Below are positions 51,272 to 60,449 of a DNA stretch of 64,000 nucleotides, piece by piece. A program made the position numbers and the translations under genes. The stretch lies in contig OY843611.1 in assembly GCA_963692995.1 (NCBI GenBank), positions 372,001 through 436,000 of the forward strand, given 5' to 3'. Source of the stretch: Bin87 sp963692995 (GTDB taxonomy: Bacteria > Chloroflexota > Dehalococcoidia > Lucifugimonadales > UBA3495). The notes beneath the pieces are model-generated. The model saw only the letters and a list, made by a program, of their open reading frames with translations. It had not been told where the DNA came from and did not search any database. Each line of letters starts with the position of its first letter. Position 1 is the stretch's first letter.

Positions 51272-53929
51272 CTAACTGCTCACCGCCCCCTCCGCGTCCA
51301 GCAGCGTCAGCCCGTAGCCCAGCCTCCGCAGCGGCTCTTCGACCTGGCTTCGGTCGCCCACCACCAGAACGGTAAGCCGGTTGGGCGAGAGGCGCTCGGC
51401 GCCCACACGATGGGTGTCGGTCAGGCTTACTCCCGCCAAGCGTTCCTCAAAGGTGCGGAAGTAGTCATCAGGGAGGCCGAATTGGACCAGAGTTACCAGC
51501 TGGCCGAGCAGTTGCGCCGGACGCTCAAACCCGGCGGGATAACCCAGGCGCAGGCCGTTGCGGGCGTTTTCCAGCTCTTCAGCGGTGAGGGGACGCTGGC
51601 CGCTGATGTCCTCGAACTCTCGCAGGGTTTCAAAAACGGCCTCCCGGGTCACCGCCGTCTGCACGCTGCCGCCCGCCGACAGCAGCGACGGCGCGTTGTA
51701 CCACGATATGCCGGAGTTGTAGCCGTATGAGTACCCCTTGTCCTGGCGCAGGTTCCGGTTGAGCCGGGCCGAGAACTGGCCGCCGAAAGCATAGTTCAGC
51801 ACCGACAGCGCCATGAAGTCGGGGTGGTTCCGCTCCACCAGCGTCATCCCGGCGCGGATGACCGACTGGGCCGCTCCCGGCTTGTCGATCAAATAGATGC
51901 GCGGCCCGCCGGCGGTCGAACCGACGCTTGCGCCGATACCGGCCGCCGCCTCTGCCGGCGCGCGCCAATCGCCGAAGCATTCTTCCGCTGCGGCCACCGC
52001 CTCAGCAACGCCGACATCGCCCGCCACCAACAGGCAGAGACGGTCGGGCCGGAGCGCCTGAAAGTGCCGCGCCAGCAGATCGGCCCGTTGTACGGCAGAC
52101 ACCGTGGCCTCGTTGCCCAAATTGGAGTGAGCATAGGGCGATTTTGGCCCGAACACCAGCGGGCCGAAATTGGTGTCGGCCACGAACCCGGCTTCGTCGC
52201 GGGCCCGGCGCAGGTCGGTGAGGCGTTCCCGTCGTACCCGCTCCAGCTCGTGATCCGGGAAGCTGGCGTGGCGCGCCACGTCGGCGGCCAGGCCCAGCGC
52301 GTGCCGCCAGTGGCGGTTCAGCGTCTCCGCCGTCAACAGGGTCAGTTCTTTGCGGGCCTCCGTTCCCAGCCGCGCGCCGATATGCTCGAAGGCCGCGGAG
52401 ATTTCCTGGCTGGTGCGTGTTGTGGTGCCTTCGTCCATCATCGCCGCAGTGAAGGACGACAGGCCGGGCAGTTCGGTCGGGTCGTCGGTGGCGCCGGCCC
52501 GGGCCAGCAGGGCGAAGGACACCAGAGGCAGGCCGGATTTGTTGGCGACGATGACCTCCATTCCGTTGCTGAGACGTCCCCGCTGGGGGCGGGACGGCAC
52601 GAAAGCCGGCGTCGGCCCGCCGTCCGGCTGCCGGGTGCGGTCAACTGTGACTGTTGCGGGGGACAGCGGGCGTTCGGGGTACACGCGCATTCGCACCTGC
52701 CCGCTATCCATTATTTGCCGGTGCACCCGCAGCACGTCCGCTTGGGATACCTTGCGGTAATCCGCCATGGCCGTGTTCAATCCGTCGGGGTCGCCGGTGT
52801 ACACGTTGAAGTAGTTGAGCGCGTCGGCCCGCCCGCCGAACCCGCCCACGCGGGCCAGCATCCGATAGTGCTGCATCTCGATACGGTTGATGGCCCGCTC
52901 GAACTCCTCGTCGGTCGGCGGCTCCGCGGCAATGCTGGCCAGCACCTCTTCAGCGGCCGCTTCTACCTCACCCAGCGTATGTCCGTCCGCCGGCGTAAGT
53001 TCCATGCGGAACTGGCCGGCGATCTCGGCGGCATAGTAACTAACCGAGGCCGACTGCGCGATCTGCTTCTCATAGACCAGCGTGCGGTACATCCGGCTGC
53101 TGTGCCCGTCGGACAGGATGGCGCGCAAGATGTCGCCGGCGTCGTCGTCGCCGGACAGATTAGCCGGCGCCAGCCACACCGAGTACAGCCGCGGCAGCGT
53201 AACCCGGTCGGTCATCTCCAGGTCAACCCGGCCCATCAGAGGCGAATCAGCCCTCCCGATGCGGCGCACGGCCGGCCCCGGGGCCAGGTCGGCAAAGTAG
53301 CGGTGGGCCAGATCATGGGCCGCCGCGGTGTCGATGTCGCCGGCGATGCAAAGGCTCGCGTTGGACGGGGAATAGTACCGGCGGAAGAAGTCCTTCACGT
53401 CATCCAGCGTGGCGGCGTCCAGATCCTCCTGGGAGCCAATGGTCATCCAGTTGTACGGGTGCGGCAACGGAAAAAGGGCCTGCTGAATGTGCCACTGGGC
53501 CATTCCGTAGGGACGGTTCTCGTAACTCTGCCGCCGCTCGTTCTTCACCACGTCGCGCTCGGTGTCGAAACCCTCCTGGTCCAGGGCGTCCAGCAGGAAC
53601 CCCATGCGGTCGGCCTCCAGCCACAGCGCCAGCTCAAGGTAGTTGGACGGCACGTCCTCCCAGTAGTTGGTGCGGTCGCCGGTAGTGGAGCCGTTGAGGC
53701 TGGCCCCGATCTTCTGCAACGGCTCAAAATGGCTGGCCTTGTGGTGCCGCGTCCCGCGAAACATGATGTGCTCGAAGAGATGGGCGAACCCGGTCCGTCC
53801 CACCTCTTCGTCCTTGGAACCCACGTGGTACCAGACGTTGACTGCGGCCACCGGAATGGAACGATCCTGGTGCAAGATGACATCCAGGCCGTTGGGCAAA
53901 GTGTGTTTTTCAAAAGCGATACCAGCCAT
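51272..53929 (-). CDS. M16 family zinc peptidase, two-module
   Basis: An 885-residue protein of two M16 (insulinase/processing peptidase-like) modules. The N-terminal module has the zinc motif HLFEH (50-54) and the later Glu ligand in NERRQSYE (E131). The C-terminal half, starting GRLSNGMEVIVANKSG, lacks HxxEH and should be the inactive partner domain. I chose ATG 53929, preceded by AAAGGA; the open frame extends 59 codons further without similarity. A -10-like TGCTACAAT lies at 54000-53992. It has no signal peptide, so it is probably cytoplasmic. A peptide-cleaving role would fit the peptide-type ABC importers, by inference. Confidence 0.9.
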   Translation of the reverse strand: MAGIAFEKHTLPNGLDVILHQDRSIPVAAVNVWYHVGSKDEEVGRTGFAHLFEHIMFRGTRHHKASHFEPLQKIGASLNGSTTGDRTNYWEDVPSNYLELALWLEADRMGFLLDALDQEGFDTERDVVKNERRQSYENRPYGMAQWHIQQALFPLPHPYNWMTIGSQEDLDAATLDDVKDFFRRYYSPSNASLCIAGDIDTAAAHDLAHRYFADLAPGPAVRRIGRADSPLMGRVDLEMTDRVTLPRLYSVWLAPANLSGDDDAGDILRAILSDGHSSRMYRTLVYEKQIAQSASVSYYAAEIAGQFRMELTPADGHTLGEVEAAAEEVLASIAAEPPTDEEFERAINRIEMQHYRMLARVGGFGGRADALNYFNVYTGDPDGLNTAMADYRKVSQADVLRVHRQIMDSGQVRMRVYPERPLSPATVTVDRTRQPDGGPTPAFVPSRPQRGRLSNGMEVIVANKSGLPLVSFALLARAGATDDPTELPGLSSFTAAMMDEGTTTRTSQEISAAFEHIGARLGTEARKELTLLTAETLNRHWRHALGLAADVARHASFPDHELERVRRERLTDLRRARDEAGFVADTNFGPLVFGPKSPYAHSNLGNEATVSAVQRADLLARHFQALRPDRLCLLVAGDVGVAEAVAAAEECFGDWRAPAEAAAGIGASVGSTAGGPRIYLIDKPGAAQSVIRAGMTLVERNHPDFMALSVLNYAFGGQFSARLNRNLRQDKGYSYGYNSGISWYNAPSLLSAGGSVQTAVTREAVFETLREFEDISGQRPLTAEELENARNGLRLGYPAGFERPAQLLGQLVTLVQFGLPDDYFRTFEERLAGVSLTDTHRVGAERLSPNRLTVLVVGDRSQVEEPLRRLGYGLTLLDAEGAVSS

Positions 53930-54131
53930 AAAGCAGCGTCCTTTGGGGAGGGGGAAAGCGTGGGTAACGGGGAAGCGGGCACGATGCGGCCATTGTAGCA
54001 CCGGACACTCCGGTTCTTTAGTAGCAAGGGTCGGCGGAAGGCCGGCCTGTCCGGAAACAAAATCCGGGGTTTCGCAATTTCCTCCCGGTGGTATATTGCG
54101 AACCACAAAACGCCTATCGTGAGAATGTGAA

Positions 54132-54515
54132 GTGCTTTACGAAGTTGCAGTGGTCGCCGACGGCAACAGCCCCATGGACCTCAACCGGGTCTTTGACCTG
54201 CTCACCGACCCCCGGCCGGCGCGGCGCATCATCGCGCCCGATCCCAGGGGCAACGATGTTTGGTGCGACGTTACCGGGTGGGAGAACGGGGTATCCTGTC
54301 CCGCCATGGCCGCGCTGTCGGAGGATTCCGGCGAGGGCGTGATAATGCTCATCTACGGCGGCGAGGACGGCATCCGCCTCAAGCCGGCTGAAGACCCCGC
54401 CGACTGGGACACCGATGACGCCCGGCAGTGGGGCGAAGCGTGCCTGATGCTGGGCAGCGACGTGAGGATTGAGTACGCGCCGCCCGCGGGGGACTGCTCC
54501 CGGTGCCCTGATTGA
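54132..54515 (+). CDS. Hypothetical protein with four cysteines
   Basis: A 127-residue acidic protein starting at GTG 54132, with no clear ribosome site; the next in-frame ATG is residue 15. It has scattered Cys (DVWCDVTGWENGVSCP, CLML, CSRCPD) and no transmembrane segment. Not recognised. The frame has the codon pattern of its neighbours. Confidence 0.45.
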   Translation: MLYEVAVVADGNSPMDLNRVFDLLTDPRPARRIIAPDPRGNDVWCDVTGWENGVSCPAMAALSEDSGEGVIMLIYGGEDGIRLKPAEDPADWDTDDARQWGEACLMLGSDVRIEYAPPAGDCSRCPD

Positions 54516-54896
54516 CCGCTGGGCAAGCTATTCGCCTCAAATCCGCAACGGACTTACTACGCTGGCCTTGAAACAGCCCGCCCCCAGCTTCGCCGACGCC
54601 TTGCTACTGGCCCGCAAGGGAGTAAAGCCGGAATATACCAGCCGGACATCTCACGGCATACGCCCGCTCAGTGATGAACCTACGCTCCCGCTACGTCAAA
54701 CATATGGGAGCGTTGCACGGCAACTGCAAACTGCGTCATTCCCGCGCAAGCGGGAATCCAGCGAGTGGAAAACAAAGCCGGTTTTCCGCGGGCCGTGATT
54801 TTCCAGGTTCCGGCTTGCGCCGGAACGACGGTGTGATTTCCTGTTTTTAAACCGGCCCTAGCAACAGACGGTGCGGGGCCGGCAAAGCTAATCAAC
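54516..54896. other. Intergenic region with REP hairpin and second 77-bp repeat
   Basis: About 380 bases with no convincing gene. It holds a GTCATTCCCGCG...CGGGAATCCAG hairpin (about 54735-54760) and the 77-bp repeat copy B (54784-54860). Confidence 0.6.
54784..54860. repeat. 77-bp structured repeat, copy B
   Basis: Copy of the element at 50411-50487, with hairpin GTTCCGGC/GCCGGAAC (54807-54814 with 54819-54826). The stem base pair that is T-A in copy A is G-C here, so pairing is kept. Confidence 0.65.
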
Positions 54897-55769
54897 CTAA
54901 GGCAGGCTGATGTTGTAAAGCCCAATGCTGTCAACATCCGTTCCAACAACGCCTCTGCTGGTATCGTAAGCACCAAAGCCAACAGCATAGATGGCAGTTT
55001 TGGCAGCGGTCGGCACGTCCCAGATTTGGCATCCGTTGCCCGCAACTCCCGGTTCTAACCGTTGGTGAGTGGTTGACACCGCAAATCCGATGCCGGTATC
55101 AGTATCAATTATGGTGTCGTAACCTGCCTCCAGCCAAGAAGCGCCATCGTACTTATGCCGAAAGGTTCCGCAAACCTTGACAAACCTACGTCCGACTCTA
55201 GGGGAGAACAACTGCGTAGGGTCGTCTGCGTAATTAAGCGTTACGCCGGCCGGCGTAGTTGCCGACGTAAGCGTGAACGATGTGTCCGCGATGCCGGATA
55301 CGGTGTCGCCAACCCCCAGGTAGCCTTCGGCGCTCACCGGCAACCCGGTGATTGGGCAAAGGTGAGCCGTAGCCGTCTCTGCTGTCGCCTGTGCGTAAAC
55401 CCAACCCGAGCGGATAGTATAACTATAGGTTTCTCTCTCGGCTTGAACCGCGAAATCGTAGGACACGCCAACCGTAAAGCCAGACCAGTGAAAGTTTGTG
55501 TGAAGGGTCTTGGAGCAATCCCACGCGTCGCTGCCCGATTCAGCAGATTTCTTCTGGCAAATCCAGTAATGCGTAGCCCTCGCCACCGCATTCCATCGTA
55601 GATCAATCTCCCCCTCCAGCCCGCTGGGCCGGGCGGTGAAGTTGGTCGGGGCCGGCAGGCTATTCTGCGCGAACACTGCTCTTGTTGCCCCTCCCCCCAA
55701 GTTTGACGCCGCCAGAACCATTGCCAGCGTCAAAAAGGCGGTTGCGCTACGGATAGCCAGTTTTCGCAT
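54897..55769 (-). CDS. Secreted protein with a fibronectin type III-like domain
   Basis: A 290-residue protein with a signal peptide (hydrophobic core about residues 9-25, possible cleavage after VFAQ at residue 36). A Fn3-like domain follows (PAPTNFTARPSGLEGEIDLRWNAVARATHYWIC...). The later part has beta-strand rich sequence and Cys residues but no recognised domain. It is exported and unlikely to be an enzyme. It is read minus and followed on that strand by the 77-bp repeat copy B. The pentapeptide-TIR gene lies 29 bases upstream on the same strand. Confidence 0.65.
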   Translation of the reverse strand: MRKLAIRSATAFLTLAMVLAASNLGGGATRAVFAQNSLPAPTNFTARPSGLEGEIDLRWNAVARATHYWICQKKSAESGSDAWDCSKTLHTNFHWSGFTVGVSYDFAVQAERETYSYTIRSGWVYAQATAETATAHLCPITGLPVSAEGYLGVGDTVSGIADTSFTLTSATTPAGVTLNYADDPTQLFSPRVGRRFVKVCGTFRHKYDGASWLEAGYDTIIDTDTGIGFAVSTTHQRLEPGVAGNGCQIWDVPTAAKTAIYAVGFGAYDTSRGVVGTDVDSIGLYNISLP

Positions 55770-55798
55770 TTCGGGCCTCCTGGTGTTGAGGGATTGCG

Positions 55799-57076
55799 TT
55801 ATGGCGCTTCTTCACCAGGCGGCGCATCGGGCCATTCGTCGGAAAGCGAAACCGGCTTCGCCGCGGCGGTCAACGCAGCCAGTACGCCGGAAAGGTCCCG
55901 ACGGTAGCCGGCCTTGCGGTCTTTGCGGGGCCGCACCCGGGCCGTCGGATTGGCCTGGAGCCGCTGATAGAGTTCAGCGCTGCCACCATCCAGGCAATCG
56001 TCCAGGGCAAGGGTGGCAACGTACACCCGCCGCGCCGGCGATTCGGCCTGACGCTGCATTATTTCCTGGTACAAGCGCCAGCAGGCCGGGCTTTCCAGCG
56101 CGTCCCGTGAGCAGAGCAGAGCTACCCGGTCGAAGTTGCGAAAACGGCTCATCGGCGGATAGACCGACGTGTTGTACGCCGTCTCCTCATCGTCGGCGAG
56201 CAAACTCCAGCACTGCATTCCGCGCTGGCGCAGTTCGCTTTCCAGCCAAACTAGCATCGTGTCGTCAGCAACCGACCCGATGAGCAATATGCGCCGGTGC
56301 GGATCTTCCTGGTTGACCAGCATTGCCCGCCCGTTGATGAACTCGGGCGGCACTCCCGCCGACATCAGGAAGACTCTGGGGATGCCGCCGCGGGATCGGG
56401 CCAGGGTGTCCGCGCCCACGATGCTGGGGCCCTCGTGTCGCAGGGTTTCCAGTCGCAGCGCCTCGCTCAGGTCGCAGTCGGCAAACAGCGTCATGTCCAC
56501 TACGCCGTCTTCCAGCAGCGTCCGGTCCAGCCGCGTCCGCACCAGTACGGCGCGGCGCAGGTCGCAACGGGTCAGATTGGCCACGTTCAGGCAGGCGGCG
56601 TTGAGGCGGGCCCCGTTCAGGTTGGCGTCGGTGAGGTCGGCCATGGTGAGATCAGCTTCGGTGAGGTCGGCGCCGGCCAGGTTCGCCCCGGCCAGCGTCG
56701 CAAAGGCCAGGTCGCAGTTGGACAAATCGGCGCCCCGCAGATCGGCGCCGCTGAGGTTGCCGCCCTGCAAGTTGGACCGGATGAAGGATATGCCGGACGC
56801 ATGGGAGTCGGCGAAGCTGGCCCGGTTAAGGTTGCACCGGGACAGGTGGGCCTCCCGAAGCCAGGCGCCGCCAAAATTGGCGTTACGCAAATCGGAGCGC
56901 GTGAGGTCGATCTCGGTAAGGTCATCGAAGGCCAGGTCAACGCCCGGCATTCGTATGCCGCTCAAATAGGCTCCGGACAGGTCGAGATGAGCGCGGCCCT
57001 GGAAGAAGCGCGCCCGCCAGCGCGCCACGGCGAAAGTGCGCCCTTTGACAACGGCGACGTGGTCGGGGTTTGCCAA
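55799..57076 (-). CDS. Pentapeptide-repeat protein with C-terminal TIR domain
   Basis: A 425-residue protein. Residues about 28-215 are pentapeptide repeats of the A(D/N)LxX type (for example ANLAGADLTEADLTMADLT), which fold into a beta helix. A bridging segment (GIPRVFLMSAGVPPEFI) leads to a TIR domain (residues about 262-400): RRILLIGSVADD, then LRQRGMQCWSL, and the catalytic-Glu region SPACWRLYQE (E338). TIR domains of this class often are NAD-degrading and act in phage defence, so this is a candidate effector; that is inferred from the family. The start is TTG 57076 with GGAG eight bases upstream. It begins four bases after the LLM gene's stop. Confidence 0.8.
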   Translation of the reverse strand: MANPDHVAVVKGRTFAVARWRARFFQGRAHLDLSGAYLSGIRMPGVDLAFDDLTEIDLTRSDLRNANFGGAWLREAHLSRCNLNRASFADSHASGISFIRSNLQGGNLSGADLRGADLSNCDLAFATLAGANLAGADLTEADLTMADLTDANLNGARLNAACLNVANLTRCDLRRAVLVRTRLDRTLLEDGVVDMTLFADCDLSEALRLETLRHEGPSIVGADTLARSRGGIPRVFLMSAGVPPEFINGRAMLVNQEDPHRRILLIGSVADDTMLVWLESELRQRGMQCWSLLADDEETAYNTSVYPPMSRFRNFDRVALLCSRDALESPACWRLYQEIMQRQAESPARRVYVATLALDDCLDGGSAELYQRLQANPTARVRPRKDRKAGYRRDLSGVLAALTAAAKPVSLSDEWPDAPPGEEAP

Positions 57077-57080
57077 GCCG

Positions 57081-58291
57081 CTACTCCGGATGGGCGCGGC
57101 CGGCGAGCCTGGTTTCGGATCCTTCGGAAATCGGGGCCGTCAGCGCGGCCTCGCGCCCCGCGAAAGCGGGCATCACGTCGGAGGCGAAGATAGATAGCTG
57201 TTCGCGGAACTCGTGCCAGGGCATTCCTTCGGGCCATTGCAATACGATGTCTTCCAGGCCGGGGTATTTATCCTCGATCTCCCGCAGGAAGGCAATGAAG
57301 TCGTCGGAGTTGCCGCAGAACCAGGCCTTTTGATCGACGCCGTCCTCGATGCGTGGCGTGCGGGCCGGCGCTCCGGGGGTACCCCAGGGTCGTCCCTGCT
57401 CGTCGGTGTAGCGGACGAAGCCGAAGGGAGCAAACCACTTGTAACGCTCGTCATGGAAGGGACGCACCCGCTCGATGGCTTCCTCGCGGTTGCCGGCGAT
57501 GTAGAACCCGAAGCCCAAGGCCATATCGCCGCCCAGCGGGATGTCTCTCCCGGCGGCAGTGGCAGCGTCGTGGTACTGCGTGATCATTTGCTCGGCGTAC
57601 CGCTCGCCCGTCAACGCCACCATGGCCTTGATGCCACGCTCGGCGATGTAGCTCAGCGTGCGTCCGCTGGCGATGGGCTGCCAGATTTCCACCGGCTGGG
57701 TCAAGGGCCGGGGAACCATCGTGATCTCTTTCAGGTCATAACCCCGGTAGGGCACCTGCGGCGGAATGGTGTAGTGCTTTCCGCGGTGGCTCCAGGAATC
57801 TTCGTTGAACGCCTTGAGGATGACTTCCATCTGCTCCAGGAACAGTTCCCGGTTCGCGTCGTTGTCGATGACTGGCGCGCCGAAAGTTTCCACCTCGCGG
57901 GAGTGGTAGCCGCGCCCGACGCCGAAGATCATCCGCCCGCGGTAAGGATGTCGGCCATGGCGAAGTCCTCGGCTACGCGAAGGGGATGCCACATGGGGAT
58001 GATGTTGAACGCCTGGCCGAACTTCAGGTTCTTGGTTTGTCCGGCCAGGTGGACGCCCATGAGAATGAGGTTGGGGATGCACTCATAACCCTCATGCTGG
58101 AAGTGGTGTTCGGCCATCCACATGCAATAGAAGCCGCGCTCGTCCAGGTGCTGGGCCAGCGCCTCCGCATGCTCGTAAGCCTGGGCCAACTGGGCGTTGG
58201 TGTAACGACGCCCATCGGCCGGCGTACCGTCCGCCCCCACGTTGTCCAAGTCAATCTGCCCCACGTACAGAACCGAAAACCGCTTAATCAT
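57081..58291 (-). pseudogene. LLM class flavin-dependent oxidoreductase, frameshifted
   Basis: N-terminal part from ATG 58291: MIKRFSVLYVGQ, AEHHF..EGY (residues about 52-59), TKNLKFGQAFNIIPMWHPLRVAEDFAMADIL. It stops at 57929 just after that block. The rest continues in another frame from MIFGVGRGYHSREVETFG to the stop at 57081. The overlap between the two frames is at about 57930-57950 (…CTTACCGCGGGCGG…). Together they make one full luciferase-like F420/FMN-dependent oxidoreductase, so the gene is broken by one base, either truly or by assembly error. A TATAAT-type extended -10 box (58336-58328) precedes it. Confidence 0.75.
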
Positions 58292-58327
58292 CCCGCCAAT
58301 ACTCCGCTCCAATAAGAGTTGCGCCGC

Positions 58328-58336
58328 ATTATAGCA
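58328..58336 (-). promoter_or_regulatory. Predicted extended -10 promoter of the LLM gene
   Basis: On the minus strand TGC-TATAAT (58336-58328), 37 bases before the start codon. Confidence 0.45.
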
Positions 58337-58397
58337 TGGGGGTTGGCGGCCGGGCAGACACCGCGGCGAACAGCGCCGGGGCAATGGCTCCATCATC

Positions 58398-58485
58398 GTC
58401 ATTCCCGCGCAAGCGGGAGTCCAGCCTACGGCGTGCGTGCGAGACGGCGAAGGTTCACGTCATTCCCGCGCAAGCGGGAATCCAG
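58398..58485. repeat. Two REP-like hairpins
   Basis: GTCATTCCCGCG-CAAG-CGGGAxTCCAG at 58398-58424 and 58459-58485. The hairpins are direct copies about 60 bases apart. They lie in the 360-base gap between the divergent LLM and SDR genes, which otherwise holds only a TATAAT box at 58609-58614 for the SDR gene. Confidence 0.65.
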
Positions 58486-58651
58486 CGACCGAATTCGTTA
58501 ATCTTGTTGCCGTTTTATGGTGACCATGCCGGAGAGCGGGATGTTTCCCACGGTGAGTTGGTCCAATGCGGTATCGCCGGATGCCGCCAATCCGCCGGGC
58601 CAACCCGCTATAATCCCTCCATTCCAAATCGTGAAACAGGGAGGCAGTCCG

Positions 58652-59428
58652 ATGGATTTGACCCTTAACGGAAAGGTTGCGATGATCACCGGCGGCAGCC
58701 GCGGCCTGGGACGGCAGTGCGCCCTGGCCCTGGGGCGCGAGGGCTGCGCCGTGGCGATCTGCGGACGCGACGGCGATCAGGTAAAGCGTACCGCGGATGA
58801 ACTCGCCGGGCTGGGCAGCAAGGCCAGCGGCAGCCGGGCCGACGTGACTAACCCCGATGACGCCGCCCGCTTCCTGGAGGAAACCACCGACGCTCTGGGC
58901 GCGCCCGACATCCTGGTGAACAACGTGGGCGGCCGGCGTGGCTCGACGCTCTTCGACGAAACCTCCATGGAACAGTTCATGGAAGGGCTGGAAGTGAATC
59001 TCATCTCGGCGGTGCGGATGACCAAGCTGGCGCTGCCCCATATGCAGGCCCAGGGCTGGGGCCGGGTCATCAACATCGCGTCCATTTACGGACGGGAGCA
59101 CGGCGGCTCGGTGGACTATATGACCGGCAAGGCGGGGATGATCGCCTTCTCCAAGCACCTGGCCCTGCAACTGGCGCAGACGGGCGTGCTGGTCAACTGC
59201 GTGGCTCCCGGCAGCATCGACTTCCCCGGCAGCAGCTGGGACCGCTTCCAGCAGAACAACACGCCCGAGGTGGTGTCCGAGTTTATCGACCGCAACCTGC
59301 CCATGGGCAGGTTTGGCTGGCCGGAACCCATCGGCGAAACCGTCGCTTTCCTGGCATCGGACCGGGCCGGCCTGATCACCGGCGCGTGCATCAACGTGGA
59401 CGGCGGACAGTCCAAGTCGCTGTTTTAG
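58652..59428 (+). CDS. Short-chain dehydrogenase/reductase
   Basis: A 258-residue classical SDR. Cofactor motif GGSRGLG (14-20), NNVGG (90-94), catalytic S144, Y156 and K160 (YMTGK), and a C-terminal D-G-G-Q block. ATG 58652 is preceded by GGGAGG; earlier in-frame codons lie in the gap with no similarity. It probably uses NAD(P)H to interconvert an alcohol and a ketone; substrate unknown. It resembles 3-oxoacyl-ACP reductase-type SDRs. Confidence 0.9.
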   Translation: MDLTLNGKVAMITGGSRGLGRQCALALGREGCAVAICGRDGDQVKRTADELAGLGSKASGSRADVTNPDDAARFLEETTDALGAPDILVNNVGGRRGSTLFDETSMEQFMEGLEVNLISAVRMTKLALPHMQAQGWGRVINIASIYGREHGGSVDYMTGKAGMIAFSKHLALQLAQTGVLVNCVAPGSIDFPGSSWDRFQQNNTPEVVSEFIDRNLPMGRFGWPEPIGETVAFLASDRAGLITGACINVDGGQSKSLF

Positions 59429-59487
59429 CGTCGGTGGGCAATTTGAAAACCGCACCGTTACGGGAATAACGGCGGGATGATAGGCCC

Positions 59488-59518
59488 GCTGGGTTCCCGC
59501 CTTCGCGGGAACGACGGC
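59488..59518. repeat. Partial 77-bp-family hairpin (third variant)
   Basis: CTGGGTTCCCGCCTTCGCGGGAACGACGGCG shares the hairpin and flank of the 77-bp family. The stem is GTTCCCGC/GCGGGAAC (59492-59499 with 59504-59511), so the pair that is T-A in copy A and G-C in copy B is C-G here. Confidence 0.6.
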
Positions 59519-59558
59519 GTTGGTCAACGAGGGGAATGACGGCATTTGTCAACGCGCT

Positions 59559-60377
59559 CTAGGACTGGCGCGCCGTCCCCACAAACTCCTGCCACGCCAG
59601 CACGCACTTTTCCGGCGCCGAGTGCTGCACGTAGCCGCCGGCGCCGGGTACGCGGGCCAGTGTGCAGTTGGGCATCAGATCGGCCTGACCCTGGGCGCGG
59701 TCGGGGATGTCGCCCTCGCTCAACTCGCCGACCAGGGCCAGGGCGGGAGTCTGGATGGCCGGCAGCTTGTCGGACAGGTTCTGCGTACCCAGGTAGGCCA
59801 GGGTTTCCAGCGCCACGTGACGGGCGGTCTGGCCCATCTGCTGGATGTACCACTCATGATGCTCCGGCGCGTCGTCGGCATTAACGCGACGGCCGCCGGT
59901 GGCCCGCGCCCAGCCCTCAACACCTTCCTCCGCCACCAGACGGTAATAGTTCCGGTAGGTATCCACGCCGGTGAAGTTGTACGGTGACGTGCACGTGGCG
60001 ACAGTGTGCAGCCGTTCGGGATATTGGTAAGCGAATTGCAGGGCGATGGTGCCGCCGATGGTTTCGCCGATCAGATGCACTCGGTCCAGTTCCAGATAGT
60101 CCAGCAAGTTCCGCAAGTCGCTGGCAAAGCCTTCCAGGGACCAGTCGTAGCTGTCGGGCGCCGGCACGGTGGAGCGGCCAAATCCCCGGGCGTCCACGCG
60201 GATCACCCGGTACTGCCGCGCCAGCAGCGGCGGCCAGGCGTACCAAAGCCGGCCGTTCTTGGCGTTGCCGTGATGCAGCACGATGGTTTCTACCGTCGCC
60301 GGGTCGCGCCACGGGTCGGTGAAATTATCGTCGTCATAGTGCATTTCAAGGTTGTCGGCGAGGGCCGCGATGGGCAT
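59559..60377 (-). CDS. Alpha/beta hydrolase with a Thr in the nucleophile motif
   Basis: A 272-residue protein of the alpha/beta hydrolase fold: the oxyanion HHGNAKN, DARGFGRS and VHLIGETIGGTIALQFA. The nucleophile elbow reads G-E-T-I-G-G (104-109), so Thr106 stands where Ser is usual in G-x-S-x-G. The C-terminal His is in GAGGYVQHSAPE, and an Asp is in SEGDIPD. A Thr nucleophile is rare in this fold; the protein may be a divergent hydrolase or lyase. The cupin gene lies 72 bases upstream on the same strand, separated by a palindrome. Confidence 0.75.
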   Translation of the reverse strand: MPIAALADNLEMHYDDDNFTDPWRDPATVETIVLHHGNAKNGRLWYAWPPLLARQYRVIRVDARGFGRSTVPAPDSYDWSLEGFASDLRNLLDYLELDRVHLIGETIGGTIALQFAYQYPERLHTVATCTSPYNFTGVDTYRNYYRLVAEEGVEGWARATGGRRVNADDAPEHHEWYIQQMGQTARHVALETLAYLGTQNLSDKLPAIQTPALALVGELSEGDIPDRAQGQADLMPNCTLARVPGAGGYVQHSAPEKCVLAWQEFVGTARQS

Positions 60378-60406
60378 GATGGCCTGCTTCGTGGTTGGAA
60401 TTCACG

Positions 60407-60432
60407 CCGGGGCGGGTTGGAAACCCGGCCCG
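60407..60432. repeat. Palindrome GGGGCGGGTTGGAAACCCGGCC
   Basis: An imperfect inverted repeat of the G-rich palindrome family seen at 19492 and 33223. It sits between the cupin and hydrolase genes. Confidence 0.5.
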
Positions 60433-60449
60433 GCCACACGGGCCGGTCG

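Noticed and set aside
51824..53998. Plus-strand open frame of over 700 codons opposite the M16 peptidase
   Set aside because: The peptidase on the minus strand has catalytic motifs and full family length. The antisense product is compositionally odd and unrecognisable.
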